From Prevotella sp. UBA5387 (lineage in GTDB: Bacteria; Bacteroidota; Bacteroidia; Bacteroidales; Bacteroidaceae), in NCBI GenBank assembly GCA_002407775.1, contig DHOP01000103.1, positions 11,741 through 21,876 on the forward strand: a stretch of DNA of 10,136 nucleotides, read 5' to 3'. The translations under genes were made by a program, and so were the position numbers. A model generated the notes under the pieces. That model was given only the letters and a program-made list of their open reading frames with translations. It was not told where the DNA came from and made no database searches. Positions 1 through 5,829 of this stretch are shown piece by piece (the first letter of the stretch is position 1; each line of letters starts with the position of its first letter).

Positions 1-35
1 AATCAAATTGAATCACATTGTGAATCAATTTGATT
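1..35. repeat. 35-bp imperfect palindrome built from near-repeats
   Basis: Position i pairs with position 36-i at 16 of 17 pairs (only 12/24 fails), centred on base 18. The outer arms AATCAAATTGA (1-11) and TCAATTTGATT (25-35) are exact reverse complements, and the core TCACATTGTGA (13-23) is itself a perfect palindrome. The same stretch also reads as three direct near-repeats: AATCAAATTG (1-10), AATCACATTG (11-20) and AATCAATTTG (23-32). It touches the window edge, so it may extend further left. It could be a protein-binding dyad or cruciform-forming site, or it could be a by-product of a short coding tail that overlaps it. There is no T-tract directly after it, so it is not a typical intrinsic terminator. 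Confidence 0.6.
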
Positions 36-100
36 TACATTCCCAGGACGGGCAATTGGCATTCGTCCTTGATAGAAATGAGGAGCCCTTTGACACATGA
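2..100 (+). CDS. possible C-terminal tail of an upstream gene (partial)
   Basis: This frame is open from the window edge to a TGA at 98-100, giving 32 residues that end in QLAFVLDRNEEPFDT. The composition is balanced and protein-like, and the sequence just after the stop becomes much more AT-rich, as expected at a gene end. I do not recognise the family from so short a piece. By analogy with the Prevotella xyn cluster, an alpha-glucuronidase gene (xynF) could lie here, but nothing in these residues identifies it. A frame of 33 codons stays open by chance fairly often, so this is only suggestive. The 35-bp palindrome at 1-35 would fall inside this coding tail. Confidence 0.3.
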   Translation: MKLNHIVNQFDLHSQDGQLAFVLDRNEEPFDT

Positions 101-222
101 AAACTGTTGTTTAATGAGTGGATGAGACAAAGAGAAAAACTTTAGAAACAATTATTTTATTGATGATACGAAGCGAAAAGGGTTATAAACTATAGATGAA
201 ATGAAAATAGAAAAATAATTAA
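101..222 (+). promoter_or_regulatory. AT-rich upstream region of the xyn operon
   Basis: This stretch between the possible upstream gene end and the -7 element of xynE has no credible coding frame. It contains a near-exact direct repeat, AAACTTTAGA (137-146) and AAACTATAGA (187-196). The two copies match at 9 of 10 bases and are offset by 50 bp, close to five helical turns. An AraC-type output domain such as that of XynR commonly binds paired direct sites upstream of a promoter, so this is a place to look for the operator. The match is short and the region is AT-rich, so chance is a real alternative. Confidence 0.3.
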
Positions 223-235
223 TAACTTTGCATTA
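223..235 (+). promoter_or_regulatory. candidate Bacteroidetes -7 promoter element for xynE
   Basis: TAACTTTG at 223-230 matches the Bacteroidetes housekeeping -7 consensus TAnnTTTG exactly and continues as CATTA. It lies 24 nt before the ATG at 255, nearly the same distance as the matching element in front of xynR (23 nt). Over 13 bases the two agree at 11 positions. No clear TTTG -33 box is seen about 20 bp upstream, which would fit a promoter that needs an activator such as XynR. Transcription would begin near 235-240, leaving a very short leader. Confidence 0.5.
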
Positions 236-254
236 TCTATTAAATCGTTTTGAA

Positions 255-2159
255 ATGCGTAGACATTGGCTAATATTTATTTTACCGTTTCTCTTTTTTC
301 AAGCAGAGGCTAAGGTTGTTCCAGCTCGTATATTTCAAAGTGGAATGGTGTTACAGCGTAATAATTCCATTCCGGTATGGGGTACGGCGTCTGTTGGCGA
401 GAAATTTGAAATTTCCTTTAATAAGAGAATCTACCCCGTTGAAGCAGATACTAAAGGCAATTGGCGCATCGATTTGCCGAAGATGAAAGCAGGTGGTCCC
501 TATACCATGACAATTGCTGGAGAGCAATTCGAAGATATACTCATTGGTGATGTTTGGCTTTGTTCTGGACAGTCTAACATGGATGTTGACATCGAGCGTG
601 TATCTCCTCAATACCCAGATCTTGTTCGAAATTATAGCAATAACCTTGTTCGCTTGCTGCGTGTAGATCAGGTTGCTACAGTCAGTGGTCCTCAGACGGA
701 CTTCAAGACAGCCGGTTGGAAACATCTCAACCCAAAAGATGCATGGAAGTTTTCAGCTATAGGTTATTTTCTTGGTAAGAATCTTCAGGAGTCTACAAAA
801 GTTCCTCAAGGTATTATTTGCAACAGTTGGGGTGGTACGCCTATCGAGGCATGGATTCCATCTGATTCTCTCCAAAAGGATTTCCCACAATATCTGAAGC
901 GTAGAAACCTTTATACCCCTGAATACGTTGCAACTCAAACAAAGGCAAACCAGTTGATGAATGACGGCTGGTGGCAATTGCTCAATGGAACAGACCTCGG
1001 ATTAAAAGAAGGATGGACAGGGCTTGACTATGATGATAGTGCCTGGACCAGTTACAACCAATTTTCTAAGGATTGGGCTCAAGTGGATGGTCGTGGCGTT
1101 GTGGGGTCGGTCTGGATGCGACAGCATGTCAAAATTGATGCATCACATGCTGGTAAACCAGCACTTCTTGTGCTGGGCACACTTTACGATGCGGATATTA
1201 CTTATGTGAATGGACAGCAAGTTGGAATCACCTATTATCAATATCCTCCACGGAGATACAATATCCCAGCTGGTATGTTGCATGAGGGTGATAATGTCAT
1301 CAGTGTCCGTTTTGTTAATAAAAACGGGACACCGGCCTTCACACAAGGCAAGAAATATCAGATTGAGTTTGCCGATGGTGAAGTACTTCGCTTGTCAGAG
1401 CAATGGAAAAGCCACGTAGGAACACAGATGCCTAGTTGCCCACAGGAAGATGTCTCTATTCAATATTTGCCCACGGTGATGCATGATTGTATGCTTAATC
1501 CAGTTGTTCCCTATAGTATTGCTGGTGTCGTCTGGAATCAAGGCGAGTCTAATGCAGGTCACGCTGACGAGTATCTTACCATGTTACGCAAGCTGAAAGG
1601 TGATTGGCGTTTACGGTTTGACAAATCGGATTTGCCCTTCGTCATAGTACAATTGGCTAATTATATGGCACCATCTGCCCAACCACAAGAGACGGGATGG
1701 GCAGTAGTTCGTGAAGCTCAACGTCTTAGCACCGTGGAGGATAGTCGTTCGGAGTTGGCTGTGGCAATTGATGTAGGCGAGGCTAATGATATTCACCCAC
1801 TACGAAAGAAGGAAGTTGCCGATCGTGTTGCCTTAGCTTTTCAGAAGCTTTATTACGGTAAAAAGGTTGCATTGTCGCCTCGGCCCCTTACTGCTCGTGT
1901 AAATGAGGATCAGATCATTGTGACTTTCGACCAGAAATTGCGATCTGGTGACATGATGGAGTTTGAGCTAAAAGGAAGTGATGGTCGCTATCATAATGCC
2001 ACTGCGCATGCTGATGAAAACGAAGTGACCATAGATTGCGCAGACAACACCGCACCAACTATGGTACGATATGCATGGAAAAACAATCCTGAAAAAGCTG
2101 GCATTTATAATGTAGAAGGACTTCCAGGGACGCCTTTCGAAATATCTATTGACCGTTAA
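255..2159 (+). CDS. xynE: sialate O-acetylesterase-like SGNH esterase, probable acetyl xylan esterase
   Basis: The product (634 residues) probably removes O-acetyl groups from xylan or its oligosaccharides in the periplasm. A signal peptide is visible: RR at 2-3, a hydrophobic core and likely cleavage after AEA (17-19). SGNH-type motifs are present: CSGQSNMD with nucleophile Ser107, WNQGESN (427-433), and DIHP with Asp512 and His514 as the probable remaining catalytic residues. A beta-sandwich insert (roughly 235-400, containing YVNGQQVG) splits the hydrolase fold, as in the sialate O-acetylesterase family. Starting at TTG 228 would add nine residues, but that codon lies inside the -7 promoter element and the extension would spoil the signal peptide, so ATG 255 is preferred. 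It is the first gene of the probable operon. Xylan as substrate is inferred from the neighbours. Sequence alone does not exclude a sialic acid or other acetylated sugar. Confidence 0.85.
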   Translation: MRRHWLIFILPFLFFQAEAKVVPARIFQSGMVLQRNNSIPVWGTASVGEKFEISFNKRIYPVEADTKGNWRIDLPKMKAGGPYTMTIAGEQFEDILIGDVWLCSGQSNMDVDIERVSPQYPDLVRNYSNNLVRLLRVDQVATVSGPQTDFKTAGWKHLNPKDAWKFSAIGYFLGKNLQESTKVPQGIICNSWGGTPIEAWIPSDSLQKDFPQYLKRRNLYTPEYVATQTKANQLMNDGWWQLLNGTDLGLKEGWTGLDYDDSAWTSYNQFSKDWAQVDGRGVVGSVWMRQHVKIDASHAGKPALLVLGTLYDADITYVNGQQVGITYYQYPPRRYNIPAGMLHEGDNVISVRFVNKNGTPAFTQGKKYQIEFADGEVLRLSEQWKSHVGTQMPSCPQEDVSIQYLPTVMHDCMLNPVVPYSIAGVVWNQGESNAGHADEYLTMLRKLKGDWRLRFDKSDLPFVIVQLANYMAPSAQPQETGWAVVREAQRLSTVEDSRSELAVAIDVGEANDIHPLRKKEVADRVALAFQKLYYGKKVALSPRPLTARVNEDQIIVTFDQKLRSGDMMEFELKGSDGRYHNATAHADENEVTIDCADNTAPTMVRYAWKNNPEKAGIYNVEGLPGTPFEISIDR

Positions 2160-2171
2160 AAGCTAAAAGTT

Positions 2172-3620
2172 GTGACTGATAGTGCACAAAAACTTACCGT
2201 AAAAGAAAAGCTGGGCTACTCGTTGGGTGACGCAGCTGCCAACTTGGTGTTCCAAATGATGCTGATGTTTCAGCTCATGTTCTATACTGACGTGTTCGGC
2301 TTGGAAGGCCTTGTTGCAGGAACGGTATTGCTTATCGCTCGCGCTACTGATGCCTTTGTGGACCCCGCGGTAGGTATCCTCTCTGACAGGACCAATTCTA
2401 GATGGGGTAAATACCGTCCATGGATACTTTGGAACGCACTTCCTTTCTGTGTGTTCTATGTACTTGCATTTTGGAATCCAGGTATTGAAAACAAAGCCTT
2501 AGTGGCTATTTATGCTACGTTGAGTTATGTGTTGCTCATGTGGAGCTACTCGATGATCAACACTCCATATTGTTCCCTTGGTGGAGTGATGACTAGTGAC
2601 ATTGAGGAACGTACTTCGCTTAACACCTATCGTTTTGTAGCTGTTACAATTGGACAGATTATTGTACAGGGTGCGACTCTGCCATTGGTTGACACATTGG
2701 GAGGTAGCAATCGCCAAGTAGGCTGGTTGTGGACAGTCGGTATTTTCGCCGTCATTTCATTTCTCAGTCTCATTACGACCTTCCGTTCAACACGAGAACG
2801 TGTCAAACCATCGCCGGCTCAAAGGTCAGATACAAAACAAGATTTACATAACACAATGTTAAACAAGTCATGGCGAGCCATCATTGTGTTGATTTTCTTC
2901 CTTTTTGTAACACTTTCGATGTGGAATTCAGCTATGAATTTCTACTTCAGGTATGATGTTGACCAGAAGGCATTAGTCGATTTCCTTTCAATCTTTGGGT
3001 TGAGCGTAGAGCTAGATCATGCCTACAGCGTTGGATTTTCAGTATTCAATATATCTGCTGCTTTGGTTCAGTTTCTTGCTATCATTGGCTTTTCCCATCG
3101 CCTTGCAAGTCGATATGGCAAAAAGGAAGTGATCAGCACGTGTCTTGTAGTCACAGCTGTTCTGACGGCTTTGTTTTGGATTCCGACAAAAACAGATGTG
3201 GCATTCATGTTTATACTCAATTTGCTGAGAAGCTTTGCCTACGCTATAACCATTCCTTTGGTTTGGGCAATGATGGGTGATGTTGCGGATAATGTGGAAT
3301 ATCTGAGCCAGCGAAGGGCCACTGGTTTGTGCTTTTCGACGATGACTTTCAGCTTGAAGGTAGGCTTAGGTATCGGTGGTGTGCTAACCGGATTTTTCCT
3401 TTCCGTGTTCGGTTATGTTTCCGGTGATGTGTTGGTGCAGAGTGAGACTGCCGAGACGGGTATTCGACTCACGGCAAGCCTTATCCCTGCCTTAACACTA
3501 ATAATAGGTGTTTTCGCACTGCGGAAAAGTCCTATTACCAAGAATTATAATGAACAAATGCAGTCGGAACTCTCTGGAAGACGATGGATACAGACTTTTA
3601 AAACTCGCAAGACAGAGTAA
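2172..3620 (+). CDS. xynD: GPH-family (MFS) sugar:cation symporter, probable xylo-oligosaccharide importer
   Basis: This 482-residue inner-membrane protein belongs to the glycoside-pentoside-hexuronide:cation symporter family and probably imports xylo-oligosaccharides or xylosides into the cytoplasm. The family N-terminus GYSLGDAAANLVFQ (15-28) is followed by the signature Asp60, DP (64-65), DR (72-73) and RWGKYRPW (77-84). NTPY (130-133), ERTSLN (146-151), a polar central loop (about 203-233) and Lys396 in a late helix also fit the family. About twelve hydrophobic segments are visible. The start is GTG at 2172, 12 nt after the xynE stop and in the same frame. No ATG fits the conserved N-terminus, which begins only a few residues later. 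Its position between a periplasmic xylanase/esterase pair and a cytoplasmic xylosidase supports the substrate. The exact sugar and coupling ion cannot be read from the sequence. Confidence 0.88.
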   Translation: MTDSAQKLTVKEKLGYSLGDAAANLVFQMMLMFQLMFYTDVFGLEGLVAGTVLLIARATDAFVDPAVGILSDRTNSRWGKYRPWILWNALPFCVFYVLAFWNPGIENKALVAIYATLSYVLLMWSYSMINTPYCSLGGVMTSDIEERTSLNTYRFVAVTIGQIIVQGATLPLVDTLGGSNRQVGWLWTVGIFAVISFLSLITTFRSTRERVKPSPAQRSDTKQDLHNTMLNKSWRAIIVLIFFLFVTLSMWNSAMNFYFRYDVDQKALVDFLSIFGLSVELDHAYSVGFSVFNISAALVQFLAIIGFSHRLASRYGKKEVISTCLVVTAVLTALFWIPTKTDVAFMFILNLLRSFAYAITIPLVWAMMGDVADNVEYLSQRRATGLCFSTMTFSLKVGLGIGGVLTGFFLSVFGYVSGDVLVQSETAETGIRLTASLIPALTLIIGVFALRKSPITKNYNEQMQSELSGRRWIQTFKTRKTE

Positions 3621-3643
3621 GAACCGCATCAACAAATAAAATT

Positions 3644-4747
3644 ATGAAGAGAAACGTGATTGTTTTGTCATTACTGTTAGGTAGTATGACAGCTGTGGCT
3701 CAACAGCCAGGAATGAAAGATGTGTTGGGAAAATATTTCCAAGTGGGCGTAGCCCTCAACACAAGAATTACTAATGGACGCGATGCTCGCGCCGATGCCT
3801 TGGTGGATAAACATTTCAATTCTATTGTGGCAGAAAATTGCTTCAAGGGTGAGGAGGTGACACCTGCCAAGGGAGTATATAACTTCAACGATGCAGATGC
3901 AGTCGTGGACTACGCCCAGAAGCATGGACTTAAGCTCATTGGACATTGTCTTGTGTGGCATAGTCAGCCACCAAAGTGGATGTTCATAAACGATGACGGC
4001 AGCCAGGTCTGCCGTGATGAGCTTATTAAGCGTATGAAATCGCACATCCGTACAATGATGGGACGTTACAAAGGAAAGATCTATAGTTGGGACGTCGTGA
4101 ACGAGGCGATAGAGGATAATGGTGAGTTCCGTAAGTCACCATATTATAACATTATCGGCCCAGAGTTCATTGACATCGCTTTCAAAACGGCTCAGGAAGT
4201 TGATCCAGAAGCTAAACTCTATTATAACGACTATTCTATGTCCAAGCCTGGAAAGCGTGCTGGAGTGTGTCGTTTGGTTCGCCACTTGCAAAATGAGGGC
4301 ATACGAATCGACGGTGTGGGCATGCAGAGTCATAATGGAATGGATCATCCAGATCTCAAAGAGTATGAAGCAAGCATTGATAGTTTTGCAACCCTTGGAG
4401 TAAAAGTTAGCATGACCGAACTTGATATCAATATACTGCCACAGCCACAGCATTTTAATGGTGCTGGCGTCGAACAGAACTTTGAGTATCAGAAGCAACT
4501 TAATCCTTATGCAGACGGACTCCCTGCTAAGGTGCAAAAGCAGTTGGACGATCGTTGGCTTGCCTTCTACAACATCTACAAGAAACATGCTTCGCAGATC
4601 GAACGTATTACTTTGTGGGGTCTTACTGATGGCGATTCATGGCTCAACGACTGGCCTGTGCGTGGCAGAACGAACTACAGCTTGCTTTTCGACCGTGACT
4701 ACAATGCAAAGCCAGTAGTCAATGAAATCATCAATATCTTTAAATAA
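3644..4747 (+). CDS. xynA: GH10 endo-1,4-beta-xylanase, periplasmic
   Basis: The enzyme cleaves internal beta-1,4 bonds of xylan with retention of configuration. The 367 residues form a signal peptide (cleavage likely after AVA, 17-19, with no lipobox Cys) plus one GH10 barrel, the usual size for a single-domain member. Catalytic residues are clear: acid/base Glu154 in WDVVNEA (149-155) and nucleophile Glu259 in TELD. Other substrate-site motifs are Glu64-Asn65 and Lys68 in AENCFKGE, GHCLVWHSQ (100-108), GMQSH (226-230) and LWGLTDGDSW (324-333). There is no carbohydrate-binding module or outer-membrane anchor, which suggests action on fragments in the periplasm rather than on fibre outside the cell. 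The ATG follows 23 nt after xynD with an A/T-rich leader and no strong Shine-Dalgarno, normal for Bacteroidetes. Family assignment is secure. Location is inferred. Confidence 0.96.
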   Translation: MKRNVIVLSLLLGSMTAVAQQPGMKDVLGKYFQVGVALNTRITNGRDARADALVDKHFNSIVAENCFKGEEVTPAKGVYNFNDADAVVDYAQKHGLKLIGHCLVWHSQPPKWMFINDDGSQVCRDELIKRMKSHIRTMMGRYKGKIYSWDVVNEAIEDNGEFRKSPYYNIIGPEFIDIAFKTAQEVDPEAKLYYNDYSMSKPGKRAGVCRLVRHLQNEGIRIDGVGMQSHNGMDHPDLKEYEASIDSFATLGVKVSMTELDINILPQPQHFNGAGVEQNFEYQKQLNPYADGLPAKVQKQLDDRWLAFYNIYKKHASQIERITLWGLTDGDSWLNDWPVRGRTNYSLLFDRDYNAKPVVNEIINIFK

Positions 4748-4765
4748 ACTTCAAATCTAAGCATT

Positions 4766-5731
4766 ATGTCTCATCCTCGATATCTTTTTCCGAAGGATTT
4801 TATGGCAGACCCATCTGCCAATGTGTTCAATGACAGACTTTATATCTACCCTTCACATGATTGGGATAGTGGTGCAGCAGAAGATGACGACGGTGGTCAT
4901 TTCGAAATGAAGGACTATCATGTCTTCTCGCTCGACGATGTTTTCCTGGGTGAGGTGACCGACCATGGCTGTATCTTGTCTGTGGAACAAGTGCCTTGGG
5001 CAGGTCGACAAATGTGGGATAACGACGTCGTAGAGAAGAACGGAAAGTACTATCTCATCTTTTCGTGTAAGGATAAGACTGATGTTTTCCACCTTGGTGT
5101 AGCCGTAGCCGAACGTCCTGAAGGGCCGTTCGTGCCTCAACCGGATCCTATTCGTGGCTCTTATAGCATCGATCCAACTGTATTTAAGGACGACGACGGA
5201 CAGGTTTATGTTTATTTCGGAGGCATTTGGGGGGGGCAGTTACAATGGTATCGTGACAACAAGATGCTAAAATCGGAGCGACTGGCAGAGGGCAAGGAAC
5301 CTGCTTTGCCCGGTAGAATGGCACGCATGACCGACGATTGCCTACAGTTTGCCGAGACACCTCAGCCTGTATTGGTGGTCGATAATGATGGCAAGCCCTT
5401 GACAGCGGACAACCCATGTCGCTTCTTCGAAGCTAGTTGGATGCACAAATATAATGGCAAATATTATTTCTCTTATTCTACAGGCGACACTCATTTCCTC
5501 TGTTATGCTATAGGAGATAATCCTTATGGACCTTTTACCTATCAGGGAGTTCTCCTCGATCCGGTAGTAGGATGGACATCTCATCACTCTATAGTGAAGT
5601 TTAAGGAGCACTGGTACCTTTTCTATCACGATTGCGTTCCAAGCAATGATATTACTTGGTTGCGTTCTATGAAAGTGCAAGAATTGTTCTATAACCCCGA
5701 TGGAACAATTCAAAAAGTAATCAATGAATAA
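4766..5731 (+). CDS. xynB: GH43 beta-xylosidase / exo-xylanase (possible arabinofuranosidase activity), cytoplasmic
   Basis: This 321-residue single-domain GH43 enzyme probably releases xylose from imported xylo-oligosaccharides. The three inverting-mechanism residues are visible: general base Asp15 (MADPSANV), pKa-modulating Asp136 (SIDPTVF) and general acid Glu222 (FFEASW). His274 (SHHSI) is also in a conserved place. There is no signal peptide, so it should act in the cytoplasm after uptake by XynD, and it lacks the C-terminal beta-sandwich of larger GH43 xylosidases. It has six cysteines (69, 101, 192, 218, 246, 290). The P. bryantii homologue was reported, from memory, as an oxygen-sensitive exoxylanase/xylosidase. 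An eight-G run (5229-5236) encodes part of IWGGQ. The ATG lies 18 nt after xynA, so it is the last gene of the operon before the regulator's own promoter. Specificity for xylosides over arabinosides is inferred from context. Confidence 0.92.
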   Translation: MSHPRYLFPKDFMADPSANVFNDRLYIYPSHDWDSGAAEDDDGGHFEMKDYHVFSLDDVFLGEVTDHGCILSVEQVPWAGRQMWDNDVVEKNGKYYLIFSCKDKTDVFHLGVAVAERPEGPFVPQPDPIRGSYSIDPTVFKDDDGQVYVYFGGIWGGQLQWYRDNKMLKSERLAEGKEPALPGRMARMTDDCLQFAETPQPVLVVDNDGKPLTADNPCRFFEASWMHKYNGKYYFSYSTGDTHFLCYAIGDNPYGPFTYQGVLLDPVVGWTSHHSIVKFKEHWYLFYHDCVPSNDITWLRSMKVQELFYNPDGTIQKVINE

Positions 5732-5766
5732 TGCTTGGAGATTCTCTTCAGCAGTGCAGAAATAGG

Positions 5767-5811
5767 CTGCAAAAAGTTTTTGACTGCAAATTATTATGTA
5801 AATTTGCAATA
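5767..5811 (+). promoter_or_regulatory. candidate xynR promoter with TGCAAA half-site cluster
   Basis: TAAATTTG (5799-5806) matches the Bacteroidetes -7 consensus TAnnTTTG and ends 23 nt before the xynR ATG. TTTG at 5779-5782 could be the -33 box, though the 16-bp gap is shorter than the roughly 20 bp usually seen. Overlapping this are direct copies of CTGCAAA at 5767-5773 and 5784-5790. There is also an exact inverted repeat, TGCAAATT (5785-5792) with AATTTGCA (5801-5808), whose right arm covers the -7 box. A protein bound here would occlude the promoter, so negative autoregulation or another regulator is plausible. This gap also separates the regulator's transcription from the enzyme operon. 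Confidence 0.5.
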
Positions 5812-5829
5812 AGTTGGTAGTTTAGACTG

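Noticed and set aside
4136..4588. 150-residue reverse-strand frame within xynA
   Set aside because: It lies wholly opposite a clearly coding GH10 domain with both catalytic glutamates intact. The translation shows no domain and no promoter precedes it, so it is a shadow frame.
5755..5781. Possible intrinsic terminator after xynB (TGCAG/CTGCA stem followed by A5-G-T5)
   Set aside because: The stem is only five base pairs with a seven-nt loop, and the T-run does not follow it directly. The bases are better explained as part of the xynR promoter and its half-sites.
5342..5809. 155-residue reverse-strand frame over xynB and the xynR promoter
   Set aside because: It overlaps the catalytic half of xynB and the regulatory gap, and its sequence has no recognisable motif. 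Its length is explained by the codon bias of the opposite strand.
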